Below are positions 1 to 11,829 of a stretch of 64,000 nt of DNA, piece by piece. Numbering within the stretch: position 1 is the stretch's first letter; each line of letters starts with the position of its first letter. The position numbers and the translations under genes are program-made. Location of the stretch: positions 29,075,115-29,139,114 of the forward strand of contig JAJEKV010000002.1 of assembly GCA_021234155.1 (NCBI GenBank). Direction: 5' to 3'. Below the pieces are notes generated by a model. The model was not told the DNA's origin and ran no database searches. It saw nothing but the letters and a program-made list of their open reading frames with translations. Source of the DNA: Isoetes taiwanensis. Lineage: Eukaryota > Streptophyta > Lycopodiopsida > Isoetales > Isoetaceae.

Positions 1-1020
1 ATGACGTAAAAAGTATTATCTATTTATCTAGTCCTTTTATATTCTACCTTTACTAGGTTTTCTTTATGCTCGATTTTGGAACCGTGTTAAGCTGTGCTAG
101 CCACTTGCATGGCTTGCCTATGAAAGCCATCCAATAGAGGTTTGCATTTGTTATAGAGTTTTTTTTTGTTTCTAATAATAATTTCATTTTTGTCCTTTCT
201 ACAAAAGCGATTCTCAAAAATACTTTGTTTCCTTGTGTGCAGATTGTCATTTTAGAGACTGACATATATTTCTTGGGTTTTCTCCATCCGTTTTTCCTAT
301 TCCAACCACATATACCTGCGTAATGATGGATTTTGTTACAATCTTAAAGCTGGAGCGCGACTTTTTCACTACTTGATTTCCTTGGAGGCAACTATTCTTC
401 TAGCATTGGTGGTCTGGTAAGGCTCATGTAATTTTTTTATCAGTTTGATATTATGCATTTTATCAAACTGTTTGCAGATTACCATATGGGGACTCTTCTG
501 CATGACTGCTATTTTGTTTTGAATGCTCATTTAATTTGGACGAAGGTTAGATCAATGGTAAATATGTTGAACAATATAGTTTTTTGGTAACCTAAATACT
601 ATGAGCACATTTAAACAGTTCGATTTCTCTTATATAAAGTAAGTGCATGTTTTAATATAGCAACTCAATGAGAAAACGTATGGACGCATTTGAATGGAGG
701 GCCGAATTTGGAGGTGCACTTTTGAATCTTGGCATTTTTTGTTTAAAGACACTGCAATGTCTTGAGATCTGCAACTTCTGTATTTGTATAGTAAAAATCA
801 ACGGTGATTGAAAGTACTTTGTGAAAGAATCAATTGCTTCAAGATTCTCCTTTCAAGGTAAGTGGTTTGTCTAAATCTGCGGTTAAAGTAGGATTTTTGT
901 TAAAAATACATTGGTTGCATTTAACAGTCTAAGAAAGCGTGGATTGTTCGTTAGAATGTATAATGTGATATATATTAGACATGTTAAGTCATAAAGTGTA
1001 ACTTAACGTTGTACGAGCAC
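1..1020. other. No gene recognised
   Basis: AT-rich sequence with stops in all frames. No LTR boundary, primer-binding site or exon could be supported. If the Ty3/gypsy remnant to the right once had a 5' LTR it should lie here, but I could not place it. Confidence 0.5.
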
Positions 1021-1027
1021 CTTACAG

Positions 1028-1513
1028 CAATACATCAACACTTTAAGAGGTGTACTTGCAAGGATCAAGAAAATGCCAGCACGGATGCAAGTAAGTTATT
1101 TCGAAGATGGGCTTAGAGATTGTAGCCTTAGGGCACACATCAGGCAGGTAAATCTAGGGGATTTTGAGTCTGCAGTGTCCCTAGTACGCACATTAACAAG
1201 TTCCCCAAGAGAAGAAGGGGAGGAAGAGAGCAAGAAAGCTCGTCGCTTCCAAGAATGGAAGCAAATAAAACTTGAAAAAAAGCAAGGAGGGTCAAATAAA
1301 AGGGCTAGAGTAGCCCAAGTTAACTCTCCAAGCAATGATAAAGGCAAAGGGGATGCCTCTTCAGGGAAGAAGTCCACTAAGCCATTTGCTTGTTACAATT
1401 GCGGTGCAAAGGGGCATATGGCCAGGGATTGCCCAAAACCCCATAAGGACAAGAAGGCGATGGCTGCTACAACCAAGCAAGTTGGCTCGGGGAGAGCCCA
1501 GTTCGGTAAGTAA
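1028..1513 (+). pseudogene. gag: Gag C-terminal part with CCHC zinc knuckle
   Basis: The frame is open from about 1028, before the first ATG at 1073, so the N-terminal capsid part is missing or unrecognised upstream. The region starting YINTLRGVLARIKKMP matches the C-terminal part of Ty3/gypsy capsid. It is followed by a basic, charged stretch and one zinc knuckle, CYNCGAKGHMARDC (1391-1432). The knuckle binds nucleic acid during RNA packaging in this family. The frame stops at 1511-1513, and the protease frame overlaps it from 1335, so gag and pol lie in different frames. This could be an original frameshift design or decay. The strong knuckle makes the gag call firm; the true start is unknown. 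Confidence 0.8.
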
Positions 1514-1514
1514 G

Positions 1515-3430
1515 GAAGATAACTTTGCCGGGCGAGTTATCCGTTTACTTGGAAAAATAAATAATAGAAATATTATTGTTCTTGTTGACTCCGGGAGTAC
1601 TGACAATTTCAATTCTGCAGACTTAGTACAAGAGCTAAAGATGGAATTGGTTCAAGTGGCACCATACGAAATTGAGACTGAAGCTGGGAAACAGATTCAG
1701 CATTGGAGCCACGGGGTGGCTGGTGTACACTTGACCATTGGGGACTATGAGGAAACAATGAGTTTTGACTTAGCAAAACTGACCAGATTTGATGTGGTAC
1801 TGGGTATCAAATGGCTTCAAATGGTTAATCCTCCTATTGATTAGAAAAAACACTTGTTAGTTATTTCTAAGGGAGGGAAGGAAATTACCCTTCAGGGTAC
1901 TCCTTATGTAGTTTTCCCCAAGTTAATAACGGCTATACAAGCCAAATGTTGTTTCCGTTCCAACATTAATGAAAAATATCTTGCCTATGTTCTTGACTCC
2001 CCCATAGATTCAATGCAAATAAATGCTATGTACAAGGATAACAAGCTTGAGAGTTTGCTTAATAAATATAGGGATGTGTTCCCAGAAGAACTCTCGGAAG
2101 GAGTGCCATTGAGAGAAATCTCCGACAAGATAGACTTGGAACCAGGGACTAAGCCAGTGGCCAGGGCACCATATAGACTTAGCCCCCTGGAGCAAGAAGA
2201 GGTCAAAAAACAAATTCAAGAATTGCTTCAAAAGGGTTTCATAAGGCCTAGTAAGTCACCATTTGGGGAGCCTGTCATCCTTGTAATGAAAAAGGATGGG
2301 AACATGCACACGTGTATCGATTATAGGGCTTTGAATAGAATAGAATAGAATAGAATAGCCACTATTAAAGATCGCTACCCAATGCCTAGAATTGATGATA
2401 TCATGGATCGATTGGTGGGAGCAAAGGATTTCTCCAAGATCGACCTAAGAAGTGGATATCACCAAATTAGCATTAGGGAAGGAGATGAACCCAAAACAAC
2501 TTTTCGAACCAACCAAGGGCATTTTGAATTTGTGGTCATGCCCTTTGGATTAACAAATGCCCCAGCCACATTTATGCGACTGATGAACACTGTTTTTCAA
2601 GGGTATCTAGACAAATTTATCCAAATATTCCTAGATGATATTCTGATTTACTCAAGGAGTAAAGAGGAGCACTTGGAACACTTGGAAAAGGTATTGATGA
2701 TGCTCCGGGAGCACAAACTTTATGCCAAAATTTCCAAATGTGAATTTCTAAAACAAGAAGTAGCATACCTGGGACACATAGTCTTGAAAAAGGGTTTGGC
2801 CCCAGATCCAGACAAAGTACGCGCCATAAGGGAATGGCCAGAACTTATAGATGTTCCCAATGTAAGGAGTTTTTTAGGCTTAGCCACTTACTATAGGAAA
2901 TTCATTCCAAAGTTTTTAAAGGTGGCTACCCCCCTTACAGACCTACTTAAGAAAGGGCAACCCTTTGTATGGGGGAAGGAGCAAAAGATATCCTTTGAAC
3001 AAATCAAGGATTTACTTTCAAGTAAACCAATTCTAAAAATTCCGGATTTAAATTTGCCCTTTGAAGTTTATACTGACGTATGTGGACAAGCTCTGGGAGC
3101 AGTTCTAAGACAACAAGGGCATGTTGTGTCTTACAAGAGTCGTAAATTAATCTGGCAGAAAAGAACTATGCCACATATGAATAAGAGTTGTTGGCTATAG
3201 TTCATGCTTTAAAAACTTGGCGCCGTTACTTAAGGTCAGGGACCAATAAAGAGCCACGCAAGTTTATTGTGTTCACTGATCATAAATCATTGAAATTTCT
3301 GTAAAGTCAAGCAGAAATAAGTCCTAGACAAGCACGTTGGTTGGATTTCTTACATGAATTTCACTTTGAGATTCGGCACCCAGTTGCAGATGCACTTTTT
3401 AGAATAAAATACATTAATGGAATGACATCT
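1515..3430 (+). pseudogene. pol: Pol: protease, reverse transcriptase, RNase H (broken)
   Basis: The protease shows the aspartic motif DSGST (1587-1601) after a hydrophobic IIVLV stretch. RT begins near 2040 and contains the KKDG and DYRALN block, [21 protein letters not shown] and the catalytic FLDDIL (2628-2645), then the [13 protein letters not shown] connection. RNase H follows with the EVYTD block from about 3050. Lesions: TAG at 1842-1844, where family members usually have Trp; TAG at 2346-2348 from an in-frame 15-bp expansion of GAATA; loss of frame near 3180; TAA near 3302. RNase H continues in another frame (TDHKSLKFL, then ISPRQARWLDFL). RT catalytic aspartates are retained, so decay is by stops rather than active-site loss. 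Confidence 0.9.
2335..2357 (+). repeat. GAATA microsatellite inside RT
   Basis: Consecutive GAATA units sit between the RT blocks DYRALNR and TIKDRYP. Family alignment predicts about 15 fewer bases here. The expansion keeps the frame but creates a TAG. Confidence 0.85.
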
Positions 3431-3452
3431 CTAAAATGGGATCGCCAGGGAT

Positions 3453-4450
3453 TTGTATGAGAAGGATCAAAATCTAACCAAAAGAGATGGTTCTCTTTGG
3501 GCACGAAATGACGATTTATGGTTCTATAAGGGACGCATTTATGTTCCCTTAGTAGAGAATCTTAGGAAGGAGATTCTGTACGAATTCCATAATGCCCCGC
3601 AAGGGGGGGAGTGGAAGACATATGAATTGGTTAAAAGACAATTCTTTTGGCCTGGTATGAAACAAGATGTAAAATCTTATGTATCACAGTGCCCAGTATG
3701 TCAAGCGGTAAAAATGGATCATGGCAAAATGCCAGGATTATTACAACCGTTATCCATACCTTTGGAAAGGTGGGAATGCATAAGTATGGATTTCATAGTT
3801 GCACTCCCACGTTCCAATCGACAACACACCCAAGTGCTAGTGATGGTCGATTGTCTGACAAAGTATGCAAAGATCTTAGCATTACGAAGTGATGCTACTG
3901 GACAGGATGTGGCCAAGGAGTTACGGGTTGTATACCCTATGTTTGGTCTGCCACGAAGAATTGTAAGTGATCGAGACTCTAAATTCACGGGGCACTTTTG
4001 GAAAGATTTCATGAAGGGGCTAGGAGTAAGCCTGAGTATGAGTAGTGGAAATCACCCCCAAACTGATGGACAAACAGAACGAATTAACATGATCCTGGAG
4101 GATATGTTAAGAAGTTTTGTGTTTGAAAAACAGTCCAAGTAGGAGGAATATTTGCCTTTTGTAGAGTTCACTTACAACAATGCATACCACACAGGAACCA
4201 AAATGAGCCCCTTATGGCAATGATGGGTAGGAATCCAAAATCATATACTGGGACTAACCAAGCCCTGAAAACTGATGCCGCTATCCATATGTTGGAAGAT
4301 ATGCAAGCCATATTATATCAGTGTAGGGCAAACTTAAAGAAGGCTCAAGATCGAGCCAGGCTAAATGCCAACAAACATCGTAGGGAGGTAACCTTCAAGG
4401 AAGGTGAGTATGCATTCTTAAGAATAGTTTATCCCTCGGCACTCAAGGTT
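3453..4450 (+). pseudogene. int: Ty3/gypsy integrase (broken)
   Basis: The zinc-binding N-terminus keeps one His region (EFHNAPQ) and the Cys pair QCPVCQ, but the second His is replaced (GGEWKTYE where GGH.G..KT is usual). The core keeps all three acidic residues: Asp in SMDFIVALP (near 3788), Asp in VSDRDSKF (near 3968) and Glu in DGQTERIN (near 4078). A TAG at 4140-4142 stands where Trp is expected (SK-stop-EEYLPF). A frameshift near 4210 moves the C-terminal part (LKKAQDRARLNANKHRR) to another frame. No chromodomain is visible, so this element differs from the chromovirus at 8.8-21 kb. Confidence 0.88.
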
Positions 4451-4643
4451 GGCAAAATCGGCCCTTGGGCTTCCAGGGGAGCCCTTCATATTCCAGTTTG
4501 GGGCTCTGTATATAAGACCCATATTTTCTTAAAGGGGCAGCATACTGTAAGCAAGAGCAGTTCCTGAGCAAATCTCTGATTGCTAATATCAATTTGAGTC
4601 TTCAGGGAAGACTGTAACATTGTGGTGGGATCAGGGATCCCGA

Positions 4644-4800
4644 GGGCAGAGGCGGAAGGTGTAGATTGATGCGCGTTGTGGCTTCTTTGAAGCCAAGATC
4701 CATAACACTTGTGTTACTGCTCTAGTTATTATATCTAAAATAAATAGCATTGTACCCGGCTCACCAATTCTTTAATTTACCTTAGTATGAAGCCTGATAT
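4644..4800 (+). other. Possible polypurine tract and 3' LTR start
   Basis: A purine-rich run (GGGCAGAGGCGGAAGG) is followed directly by TGTAGATTG near 4660, the arrangement expected where a Ty3/gypsy 3' LTR begins. No matching 5' LTR was found, so the call rests on position after integrase and this short motif only. The right end is arbitrary. Confidence 0.25.
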
Positions 4801-5564
4801 CATTCTCTATACACGGGTACATATCCGATTAGGTTGTTCCATTAAGTATTTTCTTATGCTTCAGGAACTCCTTCAAGGCCATCACAGACTATTCTAGCCA
4901 TAATCTTTGGTAACCTGCATATAGGTAGGGTCATGATAGAAGAACCGTGACATTTCCTTTGATGTCTCACACTTTCTATTTGTACATGACTCCCAAATCT
5001 TCAATCTTTTGTTATATCCAATGATATCCAAACATACTAACCTGAATTGAAAACTTGTCTGAAACCATCTTGTTGTGACCCTATCCAACTATCGCTCAAA
5101 TGCCATCATCTTAACAATCCATTGTTATATGTACGATAGTATGCTGATATATTGATGCAACTTTGTTTTCTCAATCCTCAATAGAATTGCATTATACACC
5201 GTACACTCTTAGTCCAAGTACTTTTGCCACTAGAGTCTGCCACAAGATTATTTGATGACTATAGAGAATAGTAGCCAAATTGAAACACAATACCTCAGTC
5301 GCATTCAAGATTCATTTCCATGCGATGTACACTTTGGCAGCTCTCAATCAAGATTAGCTCCTTGATGGTCCATTACTCTAGTTTATCTGCCTTGCATAAG
5401 AGAAAATCAACCAAGATCGAAATATCATGTCATCAATTTCACATAACTCTGAAAACCATTCGTCAAGCCTCCTCTGTGGTCGTCATCTCTACATGTATTT
5501 GAAGTAGTACTATTAGCATCATCCAACAACCTCAACTTAAATCTAGACCCAAAAATCCAACTAT
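4800..5564 (-). other. Probable untranslated leader of a minus-strand LTR element
   Basis: No coding frame was found. The stretch lies downstream, on the minus strand, of the primer-binding site at 5565-5576, so it is probably leader or decayed gag of that element. Confidence 0.3.
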
Positions 5565-5576
5565 GCTCTGATATCA
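5565..5576 (-). promoter_or_regulatory. tRNA-Met-type primer-binding site
   Basis: On the minus strand the 12 bases read TGATATCAGAGC, one mismatch from TGGTATCAGAGC, the usual plant primer site complementary to initiator tRNA-Met. It lies two bases from a TG..CA-type LTR end (CATCACA on the minus strand). Confidence 0.65.
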
Positions 5577-5578
5577 AC

Positions 5579-6400
5579 TGTGATGGCCTGCCGGGTTAGC
5601 CCTCCAGTCAACTCGAGATCCCATCAAGACTTTGCATGAATATTAACAAATTGGTATGCATGATTTGAATAATGCAATGCAAAAGCATTCTTAAGCTAAA
5701 CTCGATGTAAAAAATTGAATTTGTAACCCAAACCATATCCAATAACGCCTATGAGCTCAACTCTCAAAGATGTAATATTGTGCTTTATACATTGAGAATA
5801 CAAAGATCTCCCAGACTTTTAACTAAGTTGAGGCTCTGAACTACTCGACATTCCTTCAAGCCTCATGTCTATCTGCTTACACCACAAACACGTGGGTTAG
5901 TCATAAAGACTAAGGGGGGATTTAAGGGTGCTAATAAGTGTCCAGGACATCATACACAAGCATTATGGATCGAACAATACAATTATGAGGACCATCCTCA
6001 TGTAGGACAACTTACTGCAAGAGAGTTCCACTGTGCAAAACCCACATGCTATCATTATTCCACATCAAATATATATGCCCAGAAGAGAAACAAAGATTTA
6101 TTATGAGAATATAATACCAAAGCATTACAAATGCATCCAAATATGATACTTCAACATGTCATTTTTAGATCATGAGAACCATAATATAATAATGAGGCAA
6201 TCATGAACTAATTGTGAAAACTATGAGATAATCATAAACATGCAGTGCAACTCCGATTTTATGCAGGCCACCCGGACTGATCAGGCTTTACAACAAATAG
6301 GGGCGGGGTAAGCCTCATGTGTACACACCCTCCTAGCCTGCATCCAGCGTTAGGGGACCACTTGCAATTCATGTAGCGCGACGAAGCACCCTCGCCGGAG
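5579..6400 (-). mobile_element. 5' LTR of a minus-strand LTR retrotransposon (inner end certain, outer end not)
   Basis: The plus strand begins TGTGATGGCCTGCC right beside the primer-binding site, so this is the inner (3') edge of a 5' LTR read on the minus strand. I could not find the outer edge; 6400 is a nominal limit. The segment 6296-6363 recurs in reverse orientation at 61795-61860 (shared core GAGGCTTACCCCGCCCCTAT), which supports a multicopy LTR. No internal domains of this element are visible to the left. Confidence 0.5.
6296..6363 (-). repeat. Dispersed repeat shared with 61795-61860
   Basis: The reverse complement matches 61795-61860 in most bases: GGTCC, then a spacer, then GGGTGTGTAYACAYGAGGC, then TTACCCCGCCCCTAT. 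It is probably LTR sequence. Confidence 0.6.
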
Positions 6401-7210
6401 TGACGATACCCGATATCAAGCACAAGAAAAAACCGCGAGTCCAAGCCACTGCAAATGGACCCCCGCCTTGGAGAATATGATGCACCATCAACACATGTCT
6501 CACATGTCAGAGTCATCCCCAATTCCATGATACTATGGCATATCCATGACGTAGCCAGGACTAGTATATCCATGTGCATAACCATGTAATTATCAAATCT
6601 CAACAATGCTAGCGCATAACATCATCATACAATAATCATACAAGCTTATACTAATCTCATGTGATACTAGCATCATGAATATGTCTTTCAAATGCAAAGG
6701 TATAACTTTCATAAAACATTTAAGTACAAGATCCAAGAGACTATATATATCAACTTATACATGCAGTATTCATTCAAGTAGTCCCAAAACTATAAATATA
6801 CCATTAATTGTCACTATATCTATGTCTTACATACAAGGCACTAAAAGTATTAGGATGTATCAACTATAGATTTACATGTCTAATTTGATACTTCACAAGG
6901 AGTTTATAGAAATACTCGCATTCTCCCATAAGGAAAGCTCATTCTACCCAATGCACTAGTTATGACTTTATATAGCAAATCATCACGCCCAATATCTCTA
7001 TAGAGCTATGCCCATCATCACTTGCAATGTCCTTATAAAACCATTCCTCTCATAAGGAATGTAACATCTTAACTTAATGTAGCAGTTGAATCCACTGGCT
7101 ATGTCTCATTATTTAATCCATTTCATATCTTATAATTTTATTAGTCCCACAATGGCTCCATATCATAGCCATATTCTTAGCCCATAAACTCAAACCCCTT
7201 CTCCTCCTGC
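6400..7210. other. No gene recognised
   Basis: AT-rich, no exon or TE protein. It may be the rest of the LTR that starts at 5579. Confidence 0.4.
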
Positions 7211-7214
7211 ACCT

Positions 7215-7520
7215 GAAATACAAACCCAATGCAATGCCACGTTTATGCTGCTCTTTGAGTATGTTGAAGTCCCAAAGTTTCTAGCATTTGTTTTGTTTGC
7301 ACTTGTGAACACAACATTTCATCCACCCATGGCATCGATACGCTAGCAGACCATATTTATATGCCACAAGAAGGATGAAAGAAACACATGTTTGTGCATG
7401 TTGTGGATATCTAGGTTCCCAACTGACACACATTCAAAATGTCGGGTGAGGGGTTAAGTTTCCTATATAGGTCCATTCTCCATGTTAAATATAATATAAC
7501 ATATGCTTTTTTAATATTTC
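7215..7520 (+). repeat. Dispersed noncoding repeat, copy 1
   Basis: About 300 bp closely resembling 37463-37760. Shared landmarks are CATTTCATCCACCCA, GCTAGCAGACCATA, GTGCATGTTGTGGATATCT and CATTCAAAATGTCGG. It has no coding capacity and its family was not identified. Confidence 0.7.
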
Positions 7521-7888
7521 CTTTTAATCCAGAGAAGCTCCATGTTGAAGAATTTAGTCCCCATTAATAGGATAAGGTGTGAAAATAAAGAAAATGAGTT
7601 AATAGATAAATAAATTAGTTAGACACATCATTATATACTATGGGACCTTAATGTTATATACTCAACAGGAGCAATGGAAGAGGTCGATTTAACACATGTT
7701 GCTGCTCTATCATTGGATGCATCTTCGAGATCACTAACTCTTCAAATTTGTTTTCTCAAAAAATTGTTTAGAATACTCATTTAATCCCTTTAAACTCTTT
7801 AGGATCAACCTGTCATCTTATGTGATAGTAAATAGAGTCGTTGACCCTCCTCCCCCCTCCCCTTCCTCTTTTTTGGATGTCTTCAATA

Positions 7889-7962
7889 ATAGAATAGAAT
7901 GGCTTTTATCGTCCACGAAGACCAATCGGCCTATATGACCCAATGAAGGAGCGCAGGAGAAC
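7889..7962 (-). mobile_element. SINE 3' tail
   Basis: On the minus strand: TTGGGTCATATAGGCCGATTGG, a TCTTCGTGGACGATAAAA block, then an ATTCT microsatellite. The same tail occurs at 17963, 21978, 25103 and 28109 and in shortened form at 8110, 22112, 28243 and 44029. Confidence 0.65.
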
Positions 7963-8103
7963 CTTGAACGCTTATTTACATGGTTGAGCCATAGCAAATC
8001 AATCTTGTTTCTGCTCTTTGTATCTTCAACCTCCTTCTATTTTTTAATTTTGTCGAGTATAATCTCAATGATACGAGACAGTTGTCCAAGTTTGCTCTCC
8101 TCT

Positions 8104-8160
8104 ATATTCTTCGTGGACGTAAAAAAATCTATTATATTCTAATCTATTTTATCTGCCTCA
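8104..8160 (+). mobile_element. Truncated SINE tail
   Basis: TTCTTCGTGGACGTAAAA followed by an imperfect ATTCT/ATTAT run, matching the end of the SINE tail family. The body is missing. Confidence 0.45.
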
Positions 8161-8329
8161 CAATTTTGCAAAATTCTTAATGCTTGCCAATCCCTCTATC
8201 AAAGCTTTCATTTATGTGCTGCGTATGAATGCAATTTGCCATAATTTCTTGCATTTACTCAAACACATATTTCTTCAGGTATTCAGTCTTCAGTTTAAAG
8301 ATTGTTTTCAAATATTTTTTCCTTGTTTT

Positions 8330-8761
8330 CTAGCCTGATATCACCCGGAAGCTATGGTCAGTAGTTTCATTTTCATTCACGTGTGATGTAAGGAGGTTAG
8401 ACGAGTAGACAAGGGACGTATCATTCATATAGCACCTATCATGTCCTGCATAGGCTGTACCTTCTCTTATACATCCACTACACCATGTAAAACCCATATA
8501 CCCTTCTATCTTAACAAATCCACATTCATCCAACAACTTATTCCATTGGGTCTTCTCAAAACCACTCACAATTATAGAGGTTGCCTTATGTCGGTCCTCG
8601 TCCGCCTCTACAATGTCGGAATCTCCAAGCATCAAATATGCTTCATGATCCCTTATGTTATTCATTTTGTGCCTAAGAGTTGTCCATAATGTAGCTTTAC
8701 CCTTAAGGTTGTTATGGGATTTAACATTTAGAATCCACCACTCAACATGATCACTATGCAA
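8330..8761 (-). pseudogene. LINE-1 type endonuclease fragment
   Basis: A 143-residue open frame resembles the C-terminal half of the APE-type endonuclease of plant L1 elements. It has LGDSDIVEADEDRH (usual GDFN...EDR), then GFVKIEGYMGFTW, HDRCYMND (usual R.DR.Y...) and TDHSFRVISG, where TDH stands for the conserved SDH. It lacks the N-terminal endonuclease half and all reverse transcriptase. A related fragment lies on the minus strand at 22330-22640. It abuts the truncated chromovirus RT at 8762, so one element cut the other. Confidence 0.75.
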
Positions 8762-9143
8762 CTGTATCCTCTCCCTCTGATTCCAGAGTTACTTGAGCGA
8801 TTACAAGATGCACAATACTTTATCAAAATCAATCTTCGAGGTGCCTATAATCTTATCCGGATCAGGGAAGATGATGAGTGGAAGACAACCTTTCGAACTT
8901 GATATGGTCATTTCGAGTATACCGTCATGCCTTTCGGCTTTAACAATGCTCCAAAGGTCTTTCAGCACATGGCTAGCGATGTTTTTTGGGAGTGTTTGGA
9001 TCTCTTTGTGATCACCTGTCTGGATGATATTCTGGTTTATTTGAAGACTTTGCCAGTCAGCATGAAGAACATGTTCGGAAGGTCCTTCAGAAGTTGCGGG
9101 AATATGGACTTTATGCCAAATTGGAGAAGTATCAATTCGAGTA
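8762..9143 (+). pseudogene. pol: Chromovirus reverse transcriptase, N-terminal half
   Basis: The frame reads [19 protein letters not shown], then [36 protein letters not shown] and the catalytic block CLDDILVY, then KLEKYQFE. A TGA interrupts after KTTFRT, and frame is lost around 9030-9070. The fragment starts abruptly beside the LINE endonuclease and ends at AGTA (9140-9143), where a TIR element begins. Its continuation (VEFLGY onward) is on the minus strand from 13983. The two halves meet with no missing or repeated codon once the 4-bp duplication is removed. Confidence 0.85.
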
Positions 9144-9168
9144 AAGTCGCATTTAATTAAAGTGGGTC
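9140..9168 (+). mobile_element. Left terminus of a TIR element (4-bp TSD plus 25-bp TIR)
   Basis: TSD AGTA at 9140-9143, TIR at 9144-9168 (AAGTCGCATT...AGTGGGTC). The identical 25 bases recur at 13988-14012 beside TACT, the complement of AGTA. The superfamily was not identified. Confidence 0.7.
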
Positions 9169-11800
9169 TCATGCCATTCCCACTTTTTTTTGGAACCCTC
9201 TTATTTTACAAGAAAAGGATGTGTGAAGTATTTTGGGGCTTATTTTTCATTCAAAATACTCGTTTTTTTGTTTGAGGGTGAACTCCTTTACCAAGACATT
9301 TTGGCCCTTCTTTCTTGAATGAGTAGACAAGAAATCACAAACTTCAACAAAAATTAAGCAAATTGTTTATTTAATCACCAGAAAATGCTAGTTTCGAGAT
9401 ACTTTATATAAATGAATGGGCTCATTACAATATATATTACAATGGGTGAAGAGAAAATAGTGGCCGTGTTGTTACAACCAGTAGTAGAAGCTATCAGTCT
9501 GCACTTCTTCATGGGCAAAGGGGTGTGTAAGTAGGATTATGGGCCTCTTGCGAGCACTGGATTGTGAATCCAGCATGAAGGAGCTACATGTTAGGTTGTG
9601 AACATACCCTTTTTGCTTTACATTGTGTTTTACATGTTTTTGCTAGCCTCACTTAAAGCAACAATCCTCAACACAATATTAGTCAAAATCTACACATGTA
9701 TTTTTGGCTTTTTCAATATTTTTACTTGGGTTATGTATTGACCATACTTTTCATCTGGATAATATACATAGGCTATTTTGAATTTGATGAGATTCTAAAT
9801 AAAAATAGTAGTAGCTAGTCTTTTGTTCATTATTAGTGGTCCTATATGTACAAATTAGCTAGAGACACATGAGAGGACACTGAACAACTAGGTTTTAGGT
9901 CTCGCTTTGTTTGCTTTACAATATGTATTAGGAGATACAGTGCATATTGTTTGCATACAAGAAGGCAATTGTGTGTTTATTTTTTACCTTTGCGCCCTTG
10001 CTCCAACTTCATGTGGGGCCAATTATGCTTTTAGCCTCTGCAACATATTTCTGGATCGATCATAAGATGCCATTTCCTTCTATGTTTATTTTTTACTTTT
10101 GCACCCTTGCTAAAACTTTATGTGGATCAATTTTGCTTCTAGGCTCTACAAGTTATTTCTGGATCGACCGTGACCGCGTCGCGACAGAAGTGTAAGACTA
10201 AGATTCGTTATTAATAAGTACACCCAGAACGTGTTTTGTTATATTGTAATACTAGTCCTAATTAGTAGCATTTGTTGCCTGAAAGGTTGGCAATTAGGCA
10301 TATTATACTAGTGAATGGCAAGAAACTAGGCATTCCAGTACAATCTATGAGCATGGTGTTAACCATGGAAGCATATTAAAGGAGATTAGTGCAGCAAGGA
10401 CGGTTTCTGAATAAACTTTTTTTTGAAGGCAAAGGGTACTCTTATATTGACCTAAGCCTCAATATGGATTTTGGTATTGAGAACAAGTCACAGTAGCTTG
10501 CTTGTGCAAAATTTGTACCGCTGTCTGTTGTGACATCATCTTTGGATAGAATTATATTTAGCATTTTTGTGCATAAAAAATCCATATTCCTTTTGTTTAT
10601 TTGGCTTTTTACTTGAATTTGAATAGCAAGCTGCAGGTTGGTTAGTGCAACCAGGAGGTTAAATTTAATTCTAGATTAGTGCCCAATAAAAAAAATGGTT
10701 AAAATGTAGAAAAATAATAGTGTTTAGGGTTAGGTTACGGATTTGAGAGAACAAATGCGGGCGCTGCTACTGTGAAGGCAAAGTCGTTTGAAAATTTTGC
10801 AAAAGGTTGTGGCAGGATCTGTGGTAGAGATAGAAGAAGACGGCGCGATTCAGAGTGCATATGGCGGCCTACAATTAGTAGAAATGTTCGGCTTTCCTCG
10901 AGGTATCTCTGCTTTTGGAACAGCGCATGTTCTGAAAACTAGAAGAAGGAAACATCTTGATCCAGATGGTACTCTAATGAAATAGCTATGTCAGGTACTC
11001 TGCTTCATTCCAAGGTCATACGGAGCAAGAAAGAATTATTTTAAAGCTTGTTAATGCTTAAGTTTCTTGATCTCCAGCATGTAAAGGATTGATGTGTCTG
11101 GAAGGATTGCAGTTACAACATATAAGGTGGGTTGTGAGAACCAACGAAGCATAAGTGCCGGATGGTATGTTTGGATCCGAAATGGGATTGATTTGAAGCG
11201 GTGTATGGGTATTCATAATGATTGAAAATACTAATTGCATGTAGGAGGTTCTTTTATTTTTTATTCTAGGCCTAAGCATATTAATGCGGGCAACGGTGCT
11301 GGGAGGTGAACCAATGGTGTGGGTTTCATCAGTTGATTTTGGTCATGTGAATTTGAAAAAGCAATGGCCGCCTCAACACATTGCTTCAACTACATATATG
11401 AGAAGTCATACTATGACCAGCTGGATGCATGTGATTATAATTGACTTGAACTGTGCTATAGATTATAGATTACAGGGCATGAGAGGACAATTGAATGCAA
11501 GATATGTGCAAAAAAATTAGTTTCTATCATACAGTATTTGCTTAAATCATGTCGGCAGATGGGTGGGATCTTTGTGAAGCAGATTTTAGGTGGGTCTTGA
11601 TGTTAGACGCTTCACTGGTCAAATGGCAATCAATTTCTATCTCACAAGAAAGTTGTCTAGCTTGATTTTTCTTGTATCTTATTTATTTAGATTTTCAATA
11701 AATGATTAAGACACTCAAAATTTCTAGATATTATATGATCATGATTTAAAAAAAATCAATTGAATGGTTGTTTTTAGAAACTTAAAATACAATTAAACCT
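9169..11800. other. TE interior, no recognisable gene
   Basis: By position this is interior of the TIR element and/or of the CACTA-like element. An open frame at 10788-10985 (65 residues, EIEEDGAIQSAYGGLQLVEM) has no family I recognise. Sequence after the TIR contains a short inverted repeat (AAAGTGGG...CCCACTTT, 9159-9186). No transposase was seen. Confidence 0.4.
9974..10185 (+). repeat. Diverged tandem duplication, period about 109 bp
   Basis: Two units begin TGTTTATTTTTTAC at 9974 and 10083 and each carries CTTTTGCRCCCTTGCT and ATTTCTGGATCGA. They differ at many positions, so the duplication is old. Confidence 0.7.
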
Positions 11801-11829
11801 ATATTATGAACTTATAAGTGAATATAAGC

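Larger units (their letters stand above)
1028..4620 (+). mobile_element. Decayed Ty3/gypsy retrotransposon (gag-pol)
   Basis: Domains run in the Ty3/gypsy order: gag with a CCHC knuckle, aspartic protease, reverse transcriptase, RNase H, integrase. The whole is on + and close to full domain content, but it is broken. There is a TAG between protease and RT (1842-1844), a TAG in a GAATA expansion (2346-2348), a frameshift near 3180, a TAA near 3302, a frameshift near 3440, a TAG at 4140-4142 and a frameshift near 4210. The RNase H/integrase join is degraded. No chromodomain is visible after integrase. A 5' LTR was not found. It is an immobile fossil copy, though its RT is still easily recognised, so the insertion is not extremely old. 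Confidence 0.92.
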
